The notes: a model not told the origin generated them from the sequence alone. DNA of 64,000 bases from Thiomicrospira sp. XS5 (GCF_001507555.1 NZ_LQBO01000001.1:2170001-2234000); one strand, 5' to 3'. Numbered from the stretch's first letter, positions 9,865-18,955 are shown. Program-made: numbers and translations.

Positions 9865-11199
9865 TTAACGCGTAAAGGTCAGGCGTTGTCCTGGCGTAAA
9901 CTCGGCGAACTGGCCTTGGTGATACTTCAATTCACCATTGACGATGGTGCTCATCACCGACGATTTGAAGGTGTGACCTTCCCAAGGCGACCAACCGCAT
10001 TGATAAAGGTTGTTGTCACGCGTGTCGGTGTGCGGAAGATTCATATCCACCAGCACCAAGTCGGCGGCATAGCCTTCGCGGATAAAGCCGCGTTTTTCAA
10101 TCTGGTAACGGATGGCGACGTTGTGCGAGGTTTTCTGCACCACGGTTTCCAAATCGAACACCCCGTCATGCACCATATCCAGCAAGGCCGTTAACGATTG
10201 TTGCACCTGCGGCAACCCGGCTGGCGTGCCGAAGTAGGAATCGCTTTGTTTTTCCTCCCAGGTGTGCGGCGCATGGTCGGTGGCAATGATGTCGATCCGC
10301 CCTTCTTTCACCGCTTGGCGAATGGCATCGCGGTCGGATGGCTGTTTAATGGCCGGGTTACATTTGATCAAGCCGCCTTTTTCCGCGTAATCGTCGGCGG
10401 TAAACCACAAATGATGCACACAGGCTTCGGCGGTGATTTTTTTGCCCTCAACCGACCCCGGCGCAAACAGTGCCATTTCTTCGGCGGTGGTCAAATGCAG
10501 AATGTGTAAATCGGCACCGGTTTTCTTCGCTAGATCCACCGCAAAAGACGACGACTTGTAACAGGCTTCCCGACAACGAATGTCCGGATGGTATTGCATT
10601 GGAATCGCATCACCGTATTTTTCGCGATACAAGGCTTCCTGCTCTTTAATCATCGGTGTGTCTTCGCAATGCGTGGTAATCAATGTTGGGCTGTGGGTAA
10701 AAATATCGGTCAGCGCCTGTTCGCGATCCACCAGCATGTTCCCGGTGGAGGCTCCCATGAAAATCTTCACCCCGCAGGTCGCGTTCGGGTCCAAGGCTTT
10801 GAGTTCTTCAATGTTGTCGTTGGTGGCGCCCAGATAAAACGAGTGATTGGCCCAAGCGGTTTTGGCGGCCAGTTCGTACTTGGCTTCCAAATTTTCCAAC
10901 GTGGTGGTGGTCGGTTTCACGTTCGGCATGTCCATAAAGGTCGTTGTACCACCCGCGATCGCCGCTTTCGATTCCGTGGCGATACTGCCTTTGGCCGGGA
11001 ACCCTGGGTCGCGAAAATGCACTTGATCATCGATAAACCCAGGCAGTAAATGTTGGCCGGCCGCGTCGATGGTCACGTCCGCCGCCACCGACAACTGCGG
11101 TGCGATTTGCGCAATCACGCCATCTTGAATGAACACATCAGCTTCGAAAATTCGGCCTTCGTTAACGACTTTAGCTTGGGTAATCAATAAACTTTTCAT
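9865..11199 (-). CDS. pyrC: Dihydroorotase (class I type)
   Basis: Dihydroorotase cyclises N-carbamoyl-aspartate to dihydroorotate in de novo pyrimidine synthesis. The 444-residue protein shows the amidohydrolase metal motif near residue 58 (DQVHFRDPG), a GVKIFMGASTG motif whose lysine is the likely carboxylated metal ligand, a histidine in THCED, another in LHILHLTTAEE, and the late IIATDHAPH motif. The length and the pattern DPGFPAKGSIATESKAAIAGG suit the longer class I enzymes rather than the short E. coli class II enzyme. It is monocistronic; pyrE is about 6.5 kb away on the other strand. Confidence 0.93.
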   Translation of the reverse strand: MKSLLITQAKVVNEGRIFEADVFIQDGVIAQIAPQLSVAADVTIDAAGQHLLPGFIDDQVHFRDPGFPAKGSIATESKAAIAGGTTTFMDMPNVKPTTTTLENLEAKYELAAKTAWANHSFYLGATNDNIEELKALDPNATCGVKIFMGASTGNMLVDREQALTDIFTHSPTLITTHCEDTPMIKEQEALYREKYGDAIPMQYHPDIRCREACYKSSSFAVDLAKKTGADLHILHLTTAEEMALFAPGSVEGKKITAEACVHHLWFTADDYAEKGGLIKCNPAIKQPSDRDAIRQAVKEGRIDIIATDHAPHTWEEKQSDSYFGTPAGLPQVQQSLTALLDMVHDGVFDLETVVQKTSHNVAIRYQIEKRGFIREGYAADLVLVDMNLPHTDTRDNNLYQCGWSPWEGHTFKSSVMSTIVNGELKYHQGQFAEFTPGQRLTFTR

Positions 11200-11322
11200 A
11201 AAACGGACTCTTGTATTGCAATGCGAATGGCATCATTTTAAACCCTTGAACCGATTTGCACAGAGAAAACCCATGAAAATTTCGTATCCTAGTAAAATCA
11301 TCTTGGTACAACTGCAAATGTG

Positions 11323-11339
11323 ATAAAGTAACACTTTAT
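11323..11339. promoter_or_regulatory. Inverted repeat in the pyrC-yidD divergent intergenic region
   Basis: ATAAAGT-AAC-ACTTTAT is a seven-base-arm inverted repeat 29 bases before the yidD start and overlaps a possible TATAAC -10 box (11337-11342). It could be an operator. No known regulator consensus was recognised. Confidence 0.3.
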
Positions 11340-11367
11340 AACCTCGACTGAGAAAACCGCTTCGACT

Positions 11368-11688
11368 ATGAACCCGTTCAAATGGCTTGCCATCCTGCCG
11401 ATTCGCTTTTACCAGCTGTTTATCAGTCCACTGCTGGGACCGCGCTGTCGCTTTTATCCAAGCTGTTCCCACTACACCATTGAGGCCATACAACAGCACG
11501 GCGTCTTGTGTGGGTTATGGCTGGGCATCAAACGGGTCTCCAAATGCCATCCGGGCAACCCTGGCGGCGTTGATCCGGTGCCGGAGTGTGGCTGTTCACA
11601 TCATCACACGCCGTCATCAAATGACACCCCCGGCCAGGAAACACCTCTCGCGTCCGAAAAACCCGAAAAAGACAGTTCGAAAGACTGA
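11368..11688 (+). CDS. yidD: Membrane protein insertion efficiency factor YidD
   Basis: YidD assists YidC-dependent insertion of inner-membrane proteins. The 106-residue protein has the family core: [24 protein letters not shown] near residues 13-36, [28 protein letters not shown], and a closing DPVP motif. Beyond it lies a hydrophilic His/Ser/Pro/Lys-rich tail of about 30 residues. YidD is usually encoded between rnpA and yidC next to the origin-proximal rpmH cluster; here it is isolated between pyrC and ppk, so it has been relocated. The identity is clear from the cysteine-rich motif. Confidence 0.92.
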   Translation: MNPFKWLAILPIRFYQLFISPLLGPRCRFYPSCSHYTIEAIQQHGVLCGLWLGIKRVSKCHPGNPGGVDPVPECGCSHHHTPSSNDTPGQETPLASEKPEKDSSKD

Positions 11689-11693
11689 CGAAA

Positions 11694-11727
11694 GTTTCAT
11701 TTTATCGTCATCTAGCCGCTTTATACT
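11694..11727 (+). promoter_or_regulatory. Candidate Pho box and -10 upstream of ppk
   Basis: GTTTCAT-TTTA-TCGTCAT (11694-11711) matches the PhoB box layout of two seven-base repeats related to CTGTCAT separated by four AT-rich bases; each repeat agrees at five of seven positions. Ten bases later is TATACT (11722-11727), the spacing expected for a Pho-activated promoter that lacks a -35. The match is to the E. coli consensus; PhoB control of ppk is known in other bacteria. No phoBR genes are in the window. Confidence 0.55.
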
Positions 11728-11859
11728 GCCTATCACGGACGGTCACCTGAGCAGTTCCATACTGAATACCACTTGTAAATCCGGGTAGAAAGAGGAAAAT
11801 ATTAAGGTTGGCAGCCACCCAACTGCACAGTCGACCATAACAACAATACAGAGGACGCC

Positions 11860-13971
11860 ATGGAAACCACAACGACGATTGACACCCCATACATCAACCA
11901 AGAAAAAAGCTTACTTGAATTCAACCGTCGTGTTCTGGCCCAAGCGAAAAACCCCGACATCCCATTGTTGGAACGCCTGAAATTCCTGTGTATTTCCAGC
12001 AGCAATATGGACGAATTCTTTGAGGTGCGCCTCGCCAGCCTGTATGAGTTATGCAATGATCCGTCCGCGCGCACCCAACCGGACAACCGGACACCACAGG
12101 ATGCCATCGAACTGCTGTCGGACGTGGCCCACGAACTCGTGGACGACCAATACCACACCCTTAATAACATTCTGATTCCCGAACTGGAAAAAGAAGATGT
12201 TCGTTTTTTGCGCCGCAACCACTGGACCGATCAGCAAAAAGAATGGATCCGCAATTATTTCATCAAATCCTTGCAGCCGGTGATGAGTCCAATGGGCTTA
12301 GATCCGTCACACCCCTTCCCGAGACTGCTGAACAAAAGTTTGAATTTCATTGTGTCACTGGAAGGCAAAGACGCTTTCGGCCGCTCCAACGGGCTGGCCA
12401 TCGTACAGGTACCACGCTCCTTACCGCGCATCATCAAACTGCCGCCGGAAGCCACCGACGGGCCGAATGACTTTGTGTTCCTGTCATCCGTTTTGCACTC
12501 CAATGTGTCTAACCTTTTCCCGGGCATGACCGTCACCGGCTGCCACCAGTTCCGCATCACCCGCAACACCAACCTCTTCATCGATGAAGAGGAAGTGGAC
12601 GACATCATGAGCGCACTGGAAGGCGAATTGAGCAGCCGCCAATACGGCGGAGCGATTCGCTTGGAAGTCTCCGACAAGTGCCCGAAAAATATGTACGAAT
12701 ACTTGATGGATCGTTTCAACTTGAACGAAGAACAACTCTATCAGGTCAACGGTCCGGTCAACCTGCACCGCCTTGATGCCGTGCCGGATTTGGCCAAACG
12801 ACCAGACCTGCTGTTCGAGCCTTATTCGCCCAGACAATTGACGGTCAAGGAAGCCAAACAAGGTGCCTTCAAACTCTTTACCCGCAATAAAGCGCCGCAA
12901 ACCCTGTTTGATCAAATTCAACAGCGCGATATTTTATTGCACCACCCGTATGATTCTTTCACACCGGTCATCGAATTCCTGCAACAGGCCGCTAAAGACC
13001 CGAATGTATTGGCCATTCGCATGACCCTTTACCGAACCGGTGAAAAATCGGCTATTATCGACGCCTTGGAAAAAGCCGCCAAAAACGGCAAAGAAGTCAC
13101 CGCCGTGGTGGAGCTGCGAGCCCGCTTCGACGAAGACAACAACATTATCCAGGCCAACCGTCTGCAAGATGCCGGGGTGAATGTGGTCTACGGTGTGGTC
13201 GGGTATAAAACCCACGCCAAGATGATTCTGGTGGTACGCCGTGAAGGTGAACAGTTACGCCATTACGTGCACCTCGGCACCGGTAACTATCACCACATCA
13301 CCACGCGTTTTTACACCGACTTCGGATTGTTCTCCGCCAACCCGGACATGGGACGGGACGTCTCGAAAATTTTCCAGCAATTGACCAGCCTGGGCGACAC
13401 CAAAAACCTACAGGTTTTATTACAGTCACCGTTTACCTTACAAAGCGGTATGGTTGAGCGCATTCAACGTGAAGCGGAAAACGCCCGCCAAGGCAAATCC
13501 TCCCGCATCATTGCGAAAATGAACGGTCTGCAGGAAAAAAGCATGATCGACGCCCTCTGTGAAGCCTCTCAGGCGGGCGTACAAATCGACTTGATTGTAC
13601 GCGGCATCTGCAGCTTGCGCCCGGGTGTGCCCGGCTTGTCGGAAAATATCACCGTCACCAGCATTATCGGGCGCTTTCTGGAACACCATCGGGTTTATTA
13701 TTTTGAAAACAGCCAAGGCGAACCGGAACTCTTTTGCTCCAGCGCCGACTGGATGCGCCGCAATCTGTTCTCACGCGTGGAAACCTGCTTCCCGATTTTA
13801 GACAAGAAGCACTTCCAGCAAGTTTATACCGAAGGGCTGGCCATCTACCTGAACGACAACACCGGTGCCTGGCAACTGCAAGCCGACGGTACCTACACTC
13901 AAAAAACACCGGCCGACGGCGAAGAAGCCTTCAACGCCCAACGCTGGTTGATTGAAAAATATTCCAGTTAA
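11860..13971 (+). CDS. ppk1: Polyphosphate kinase 1
   Basis: PPK1 reversibly transfers the ATP gamma phosphate to inorganic polyphosphate. The 703-residue protein is full length with the N-terminal domain (EKSLLEFNRRVLAQA, SSNMDEFFEVR), the head domain, and two phospholipase-D-like C domains. The autophosphorylated histidine is predicted at residue 452 in the motif KTHAKM, with the second conserved histidine at 471 in YVHLGTGNYH. Other conserved segments are RMTLYRTG and SSADWMRRNL. It precedes ppx by 179 bases on the same strand; the pair make and degrade polyphosphate. A candidate Pho box upstream would link expression to phosphate starvation. Confidence 0.96.
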   Translation: METTTTIDTPYINQEKSLLEFNRRVLAQAKNPDIPLLERLKFLCISSSNMDEFFEVRLASLYELCNDPSARTQPDNRTPQDAIELLSDVAHELVDDQYHTLNNILIPELEKEDVRFLRRNHWTDQQKEWIRNYFIKSLQPVMSPMGLDPSHPFPRLLNKSLNFIVSLEGKDAFGRSNGLAIVQVPRSLPRIIKLPPEATDGPNDFVFLSSVLHSNVSNLFPGMTVTGCHQFRITRNTNLFIDEEEVDDIMSALEGELSSRQYGGAIRLEVSDKCPKNMYEYLMDRFNLNEEQLYQVNGPVNLHRLDAVPDLAKRPDLLFEPYSPRQLTVKEAKQGAFKLFTRNKAPQTLFDQIQQRDILLHHPYDSFTPVIEFLQQAAKDPNVLAIRMTLYRTGEKSAIIDALEKAAKNGKEVTAVVELRARFDEDNNIIQANRLQDAGVNVVYGVVGYKTHAKMILVVRREGEQLRHYVHLGTGNYHHITTRFYTDFGLFSANPDMGRDVSKIFQQLTSLGDTKNLQVLLQSPFTLQSGMVERIQREAENARQGKSSRIIAKMNGLQEKSMIDALCEASQAGVQIDLIVRGICSLRPGVPGLSENITVTSIIGRFLEHHRVYYFENSQGEPELFCSSADWMRRNLFSRVETCFPILDKKHFQQVYTEGLAIYLNDNTGAWQLQADGTYTQKTPADGEEAFNAQRWLIEKYSS

Positions 13972-13987
13972 ACGACTAAACCAGCCA

Positions 13988-14043
13988 TTGGCCGACGGCC
14001 CCGCGTCGGTCAACCGACGGGATCGACGCCAATCGTTTGCGTC
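13988..14043 (+). promoter_or_regulatory. Overlapping alternative hairpins in the ppk-ppx spacer
   Basis: TTGGCCGACG (13988-13997) can pair with CGTCGGTCAA (14004-14013), one pair being G-T. The same CGTCGGT (14004-14010) can instead pair perfectly with ACCGACG (14013-14019). A third stem, GACGC/GCGTC (14024-14028 and 14039-14043), follows. Mutually exclusive pairings resemble an attenuator or processing element, but no T-run follows, so function is uncertain. Confidence 0.4.
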
Positions 14044-14090
14044 ACACCCTTTTTCACAGTAAGCTGTCATCAGGGTCAAGGGTGACCGAT

Positions 14091-14118
14091 TTTCATTTTC
14101 GCCAAAAGCGAGTAAACT
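14091..14118 (+). promoter_or_regulatory. Candidate promoter for ppx
   Basis: TTTCAT (14091-14096), a 16-base spacer and TAAACT (14113-14118) lie 33 bases before the ppx ATG. The match to sigma-70 is moderate. It could give ppx expression independent of ppk. Confidence 0.35.
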
Positions 14119-14150
14119 ATGCGCCTTTTTCGCCAACTCAGTAGCTTAAA

Positions 14151-15665
14151 ATGACAGAAACGACTGCCGAACCGAACCAAAACATCTATGCCGCCATCGA
14201 CCTCGGCTCCAACAGTTTTCACATGGTCATCGCCCGGGAAGTGCATGGGCAATTACAGATCATCGATAAACACAAGGAAATGATTCGGCTACGGTCAGGC
14301 CTGGACAAAAAAGGCTATTTGACGCCGCAGGCTTTTCAAAGCGGCATTGAATGCCTGGAACGTTTCGGCCAGTTGATTAAAAACATTCCATCGCATCAAG
14401 TTCGCGCCGTCGGCACCAACACGCTACGCAATGCCAAGAACAGTCACGAATTCCTGAGCCAAGCGCGCCAAGCGCTCGGTCACAGCATCCAAATCATTGC
14501 CGGGCAGGAAGAAGCCCGCTTGATTTACCTCGGCGTCGCGCACGGGTTGCCGCAAAACGACGAACAACGCCTGGTGATGGACATCGGCGGCGGCAGCACC
14601 GAATACATCATCGGCCAGAATTTTTCCTACAACCACTTAACCAGCACCGAAATGGGCTGCGTCAGCATCACTCAAAAGTTTTTCTCGAAAGAAGACATCA
14701 CCGAAAAGCGCATGAACAAAGCCATTTCGGCCTGTCGCCAGATCATTCGACCGCATTTATTGAAACTGACTCGCCTCGGGTGGGATTGTGCCCTCGGCGC
14801 TTCCGGCACCATTAAGGCCATCGGCACTATTTTGAAAGACAACGACTGGAGTGCTTCCGGCATCACCTTGGACGGTATGTACCAGTTGCGAGACGCGTTG
14901 ATTGCGTCAGACTCGCTGGCGACTTCCGGCATACAAGGACTCAAAGAAGAACGGGTGCCGGTGTTACCGGGCGGCTTGGCCATTCTCATCGCCACCTTTG
15001 AAGAATTGAAAATCGATCAGATGCAGGTGTCTTCCAACGCCTTGCGAGAGGGGCTGATTTTCGACACCCTTGGCCGCCTCTTTGCCGAAGACGTCCGTGA
15101 AACCAGTGTGGCCGCGGCCCAGGCCTGGTTGAAAATAGACCAACCACAAGCCAATGCGATTGCCCGCACCAGTGAAATCCTATTCAAGCAGGCGCACAAT
15201 AGCTGGCAATTACACGACCGCGATTACAGCTACGATAAGCTTTTAAACTGGGCGGCCCGCCTGCATGAAGCAGGCATGGCGCTCAGTTACAAACGCTACC
15301 GCCACCATAGCGCCTATTTGATTGAAAATTCCGAATTGGCGGGTTTCACCCAGGAAGAAAAACAAATGCTGGCGGCCATGCTGCTGAATCATCGCGGCAA
15401 GTTCGTGCCGGACGTCTACGACAAGTTCGATGCGCCGCACAACACCAAACTCAAATACCTGACGGTCTTGCTGCGCTTGGCAGTGCGCATCCACCGCGGG
15501 CGCGAAACCGATATTCCCAACATTTTGCTCCACATCAAAGACGACCGCAGCATCCACTTACAATTCGAAAACGATTGGTTACCGGAGCACCCGCTGACGC
15601 AACTGGATTTGGACGTTGAAGCGGGCCGTCTGGCCTCCGCCGGTTTTGAACTGACGTATCAGTAA
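14151..15665 (+). CDS. ppx: Exopolyphosphatase (Ppx/GppA family)
   Basis: Ppx releases terminal phosphate from polyphosphate; family members can also hydrolyse pppGpp. The 504-residue protein carries the ASKHA ATPase-fold motifs AAIDLGSNSFHMVIAR near residue 14 and VMDIGGGSTEYIIG near residue 144, then GASGTIKA and PVLPGGLAIL, followed by a C-terminal HD-like region (HRGKFVPD, RLAVRIHRGR). Placement directly after ppk favours the exopolyphosphatase role over GppA. It contains one CCAGGCCTGG copy at 15119-15128, read as Gln-Ala-Trp. Confidence 0.92.
   Translation: MTETTAEPNQNIYAAIDLGSNSFHMVIAREVHGQLQIIDKHKEMIRLRSGLDKKGYLTPQAFQSGIECLERFGQLIKNIPSHQVRAVGTNTLRNAKNSHEFLSQARQALGHSIQIIAGQEEARLIYLGVAHGLPQNDEQRLVMDIGGGSTEYIIGQNFSYNHLTSTEMGCVSITQKFFSKEDITEKRMNKAISACRQIIRPHLLKLTRLGWDCALGASGTIKAIGTILKDNDWSASGITLDGMYQLRDALIASDSLATSGIQGLKEERVPVLPGGLAILIATFEELKIDQMQVSSNALREGLIFDTLGRLFAEDVRETSVAAAQAWLKIDQPQANAIARTSEILFKQAHNSWQLHDRDYSYDKLLNWAARLHEAGMALSYKRYRHHSAYLIENSELAGFTQEEKQMLAAMLLNHRGKFVPDVYDKFDAPHNTKLKYLTVLLRLAVRIHRGRETDIPNILLHIKDDRSIHLQFENDWLPEHPLTQLDLDVEAGRLASAGFELTYQ
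15119..15128. repeat. CCAGGCCTGG palindrome inside ppx
   Basis: Exact copy of the iterated decamer. It is read in the codon frame CAG-GCC-TGG as Gln-Ala-Trp. Confidence 0.85.
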
Positions 15666-15673
15666 AACCGGCC

Positions 15674-16771
15674 TCAATAAACGTCGAATTGCACCCGACG
15701 GGATTTTTTCCAATCGTGCCACAAGCTTTCGGCGGCGGCTTCATCCAAGCCGCCTTCGGTCTGCAGAATTTTCAACAATACGCTTTCGACACCGACTTTC
15801 AGTTGGTTTTTGTCACCACATAAATAAAAGAAAGCGCCATCCGACAGCAGCTTCCAAATCGCTTCACGCTCGTCCCAAAGTCGATCTTGCACATAGACTT
15901 TATGCGCTTGATCACGCGAAAAAGCGGTACGCAGATGCAAGCCTTGGGTTTCCCATTCCGCTAGGGTCGTTTCAAACAGATGGCTTTTATCACGATGGGT
16001 TTCCCCAAAAAACAACCAGGCCTGGTGGTTTTGCACACACCGTTCTTCCAAAAACCACTCTTGTAAAAAACCGATAAAGGGCGCGATGCCGGTACCGGCA
16101 CCGACCATAATAATCGGTGCCGGTTCACACAACGTATCTTCAAGGGCATGCGGCAATTTGAAATTGCGGTTTTTGCTCAATGCCACATCAATGACATCGC
16201 CCGGCTGCAACGCACTCAACGCCGTGGTCACCAAGCCTTTACGTTCCCGCTCGGCGCGTTCAAACGCCACCTTGCGATACACCAAATCCACGCGTTTGTC
16301 GCCCACCGCCTGCGGGGCGGAAGCGATGGAATAATATCGCGGCGCCAAAGGCGCGAGAAACTGACAAAACGCCAAGCCCTTAAACTGAGGATAAGCTTCC
16401 AACAAATCGACAATGTCACGCCCTTCGGCGTACGCCATCATTTCCGCTCGATCCGCCCAATCGTCCAAGCCTTCCTGCCGCTTGAGTTTATTCAAAATCG
16501 CCGGGCTTAATTGCGTCAATTCCAGGTGATAATGTAAAGCCTCCCGCACCGGCATTTCGCCCAACCGCCGCAGTTCAATCGGTTCGTCACCGGACAATTC
16601 CAATTTCCGCAACACCAACTCAACCAGTTCAGGCGAGTTTTCAGCCGAGACCATCAACCAGTCACCCGGCAGATAATCCAACGGTTCCTCGGTTTCCAAG
16701 CCGATATGAAACACGTCTTTTTCCGGGTGTTCAGGGGTTAGAAGTTCATTGAATAGCACTTGGGCTTGCAT
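15674..16771 (-). CDS. CysJ-like FAD/NADPH oxidoreductase lacking the flavodoxin domain
   Basis: The 365-residue protein corresponds to the FAD-binding and ferredoxin-NADP reductase modules of sulfite reductase flavoprotein (CysJ) and related diflavin reductases. Visible motifs are PGDWLMV, the FAD motif APRYYSIAS near residue 145, the pyrophosphate motif VGAGTGIAPFIGFL near 220, WLFFGE, FYLCGD, and the C-terminal aromatic end VQFDVY. No N-terminal flavodoxin domain is present, so it would need a separate electron acceptor. No sulfite reductase hemoprotein gene is adjacent, so the partner is unknown. It converges on ppx with eight bases between stops and carries a CCAGGCCTGG copy. Confidence 0.82.
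   Translation of the reverse strand: MQAQVLFNELLTPEHPEKDVFHIGLETEEPLDYLPGDWLMVSAENSPELVELVLRKLELSGDEPIELRRLGEMPVREALHYHLELTQLSPAILNKLKRQEGLDDWADRAEMMAYAEGRDIVDLLEAYPQFKGLAFCQFLAPLAPRYYSIASAPQAVGDKRVDLVYRKVAFERAERERKGLVTTALSALQPGDVIDVALSKNRNFKLPHALEDTLCEPAPIIMVGAGTGIAPFIGFLQEWFLEERCVQNHQAWLFFGETHRDKSHLFETTLAEWETQGLHLRTAFSRDQAHKVYVQDRLWDEREAIWKLLSDGAFFYLCGDKNQLKVGVESVLLKILQTEGGLDEAAAESLWHDWKKSRRVQFDVY
16016..16025. repeat. CCAGGCCTGG palindrome inside the CysJ-like gene
   Basis: Exact copy, extended to a 12-bp palindrome (16015-16026). The minus-strand gene reads it as Gln-Ala-Trp within HQAWLFFGE. Confidence 0.85.
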
Positions 16772-16875
16772 GGAATGTCCTCACGATTCGTGTTGGCCAT
16801 CCATTATAGGATGCAACGGCTTTTTTACAAAACCGTTGCCAGGGAGAAAGAATACAAAAAAGAAATCGGTCGGAA

Positions 16876-17373
16876 TCAGCCGCGCAAGTTTTCAATCAAA
16901 ACACTCAACCAAGGTGCGGTGGCCAGAATAGTAACTGCCGACATCAAACCGGAAATCAACCCGATACCCACTTGCGGAATCAAGTTGTTATTTTTGATTT
17001 CAATGTCGGACATTTGACGCTCAACCGCCGAAAAAATATCCACCTGTTTTTTCAACAAACCGTTTAAAGTTCGAATCTGCTTAAACAAAAGCTGCTGCTC
17101 TTTTTCGACTTTTTCACGCGATCTATCAGACACCGTTTCCAGGTCACGCATCTGTTTCGCCAACTGTCCGATCGAGGCATCCATTTGTTTGACCAGACCT
17201 TGAATCGCCGTTTTATCGTCTTTCAGCCATTCGAAGTCCGGCGAGACCATGTCTTCCATATCCGCTGAATTAAACTCTTCCGCTTGATTCTGGGAACGAT
17301 GACGTCTTAACGCCTGTTCCAACAACACGCTTTTTGAGCCAAGGGGTTCCACTTTGCTAAGATCAATCGCCAT
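16876..17373 (-). CDS. Coiled-coil protein with C-terminal membrane anchor, function unknown
   Basis: The start is placed at 17373 (MAIDLSKVEPLG), which has AAGGAC about seven bases upstream; the longer frame to 17421 lacks a site. The 165-residue protein has a charged N-terminal part, a long heptad-like region (about 60-130, including KQMRDLETVSDRSREKVEKE), and one hydrophobic helix near the C-terminus (VGIGLISGLMSAVTILATA) ending in a short positively charged tail. It looks like a tail-anchored coiled-coil protein. I do not recognise the family, and its isolated position gives no functional hint. Confidence 0.7.
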   Translation of the reverse strand: MAIDLSKVEPLGSKSVLLEQALRRHRSQNQAEEFNSADMEDMVSPDFEWLKDDKTAIQGLVKQMDASIGQLAKQMRDLETVSDRSREKVEKEQQLLFKQIRTLNGLLKKQVDIFSAVERQMSDIEIKNNNLIPQVGIGLISGLMSAVTILATAPWLSVLIENLRG

Positions 17374-17590
17374 TTTTTTGTCCTTTTTGATATTGCGGGT
17401 CAAAGCCACGAAAACTGTCAAATTTTCGTCACTCGAACGGTCTTTGCGAAGTCTATTGCAGGATGCGTGCCAATTTCATTTTTTGGCGGCTACGTGATTT
17501 AACGAATTTCAAATATCCCCCCTTATTTCGCAGGGAAAGTCATAAAAAAATGGATGATTTAACAGACAAAAAACTTTATCTCTAAAGTTC

Positions 17591-17619
17591 TTGAGAAAAA
17601 AAAACCGCATGGTTAAGAT
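17591..17619 (+). promoter_or_regulatory. Sigma-70-type promoter for pyrE
   Basis: TTGAGA (17591-17596), a 17-base spacer and TAAGAT (17614-17619) lie 31 bases before the pyrE ATG. The spacer contains an A-run. The 276-base gap before pyrE otherwise holds AT-rich sequence with no gene that I can support. Confidence 0.6.
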
Positions 17620-17649
17620 AACCTGACGAAAAGGAATGAATACACACGA

Positions 17650-18291
17650 ATGAACAAAGCAAAATTTATTGAATTTATCATGGAAGCCGGCGTCTTAAAG
17701 CTGGGCGAATTCACATTGAAATCAGGCCGCAAAAGCCCTTATTTTTTTAATGCCGGGCTCTTTAACACCGGCGGCCAATTGGCGCAGTTAGCACAGGCTT
17801 ACGCCGCCACCATTGCAGACAGCAACGTGTCTTTTGACGTTTTATTCGGCCCGGCGTACAAAGGCATTCCGCTGGCGGCCACCACCAGCGTGGCCTTAGC
17901 CAGTGATTTTGCGTTGGACAAGCCCTATGCGTTTAACCGCAAGGAAGCGAAAGATCATGGCGAAGGCGGCACCATTGTCGGCCACCCGCTGGAGGGTGAT
18001 GTCTTGATTATCGACGATGTGATTACCGCCGGTACCGCGATTCGCGAATCCATGGACATTATTCAGTCGCATGGCGCCCGCCCGGCCGGCGTCGTGGTGG
18101 CACTGGATCGCATGGAACGCGGACAAGGCACGCAATCAGCCATTCAGGAAGTGGAAGCGGAATTCGGCATTCCCGTCTTCAGTGTCATCAATCTGAATGA
18201 CATCATCGACTTTCTGACTGAACAAAGTGACGATGCAACCATTTTACAATCCATGAAAGACTATCGGGCCAATTACGGCATCGATGCCTGA
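17650..18291 (+). CDS. pyrE: Orotate phosphoribosyltransferase
   Basis: PyrE joins orotate to PRPP to form OMP in de novo pyrimidine synthesis. The 213-residue protein matches the family length and has [20 protein letters not shown] at the N-terminus, the [11 protein letters not shown] motif, the catalytic loop segment [10 protein letters not shown], and the PRPP-binding motif [15 protein letters not shown] near residues 119-133. A sigma-70-like promoter is visible upstream. The spacing from AAGGAA to the ATG is longer than ideal. In other gammaproteobacteria pyrE converges on the dut side of the coaBC-dut cluster; here it faces the same way but is separated by about 11 kb. Confidence 0.96.
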   Translation: MNKAKFIEFIMEAGVLKLGEFTLKSGRKSPYFFNAGLFNTGGQLAQLAQAYAATIADSNVSFDVLFGPAYKGIPLAATTSVALASDFALDKPYAFNRKEAKDHGEGGTIVGHPLEGDVLIIDDVITAGTAIRESMDIIQSHGARPAGVVVALDRMERGQGTQSAIQEVEAEFGIPVFSVINLNDIIDFLTEQSDDATILQSMKDYRANYGIDA

Positions 18292-18324
18292 CAAAACGTA
18301 AACAACCAGTGAGTAAGCAACGAC

Positions 18325-18864
18325 GTGGCAAATAAACTCCGAGAGCTGCTGTTATTGCGGCATGCAAAATCCGACTGGAAAAAGCCGAGTTCGACCGACA
18401 TCGACCGCCCGATTTCCGACAAAGGAAAAAAAGCGGCGTGCAAAATCGCTCACTGGTTCAGTGAACAAAATGCCTGGCCAGATCTGGTGTGGGTCTCGCC
18501 AGCCAAGCGTGCACAACAAACACTCAAGCGACTGAACTTACCAAAAGACATTCCGGTCGAAACTCAAGACACCTTGTACATGGCCGATCAAACCCAGCTG
18601 CTGGCCTTATTGGCCAAGATACCAGAAGGCTTCGAACGGGTGTTGCTGATTGGGCACAACCCCGGCTTTGAGGACTTAATCCATTTTTTGATTGGCGACC
18701 CGAAAGAAGACGGCACGAAACTCCTGCCGACAGCCGCGTTGGCGCAAATGGTGCTCGGCCATAATTGGCAACATTTATCAGCGGGTGACGGGCGTTTGTC
18801 ACATATCACCCGCCCCAAAGACATTGCCCGGCCTTGCAAGGAAAAGGAGACGCCAGCAGGGTAA
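18325..18864 (+). CDS. sixA: SixA-like phosphohistidine phosphatase (histidine phosphatase superfamily)
   Basis: The 179-residue protein begins at a GTG and has the LLLLRHAKSDW catalytic motif near residue 9 (RHA in place of RHG, as in SixA), then DRPISDKGKKAA, WVSPAKRAQQT, and the second catalytic histidine in LLIGHNPGFEDL. E. coli SixA removes phosphate from phosphohistidine in the nitrogen phosphotransferase system or ArcB. Length is slightly above E. coli SixA (161), with a basic C-terminal tail. It follows pyrE by 33 bases and may be co-transcribed. Confidence 0.85.
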   Translation: MANKLRELLLLRHAKSDWKKPSSTDIDRPISDKGKKAACKIAHWFSEQNAWPDLVWVSPAKRAQQTLKRLNLPKDIPVETQDTLYMADQTQLLALLAKIPEGFERVLLIGHNPGFEDLIHFLIGDPKEDGTKLLPTAALAQMVLGHNWQHLSAGDGRLSHITRPKDIARPCKEKETPAG

Positions 18865-18955
18865 CGGAATCGGCTGGGCACAAATCATGCTAAGCTGTGA
18901 TGGAACAAAACAATAATAACGAGACACTCAATAAAACCTGTCAGAGGCACCGGTA

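Noticed and set aside
9671-9868. 65-residue plus-strand open frame between the EAL-HDOD and pyrC genes
   Set aside because: It starts inside the opposite gene's first codons without a ribosome site, has no recognisable domain, and runs through the 28-bp palindrome.
14064-14070. CTGTCAT upstream of ppx as a second Pho box
   Set aside because: Only one half-site matches; the seven bases expected after a four-base gap do not resemble the repeat and it is too far from the -10 candidate.
17636-17653. Five-codon leader frame (MNTHE) overlapping the pyrE start in ATGA
   Set aside because: AAGG is only about two bases from its ATG, too close for normal initiation, and no attenuator hairpin follows.
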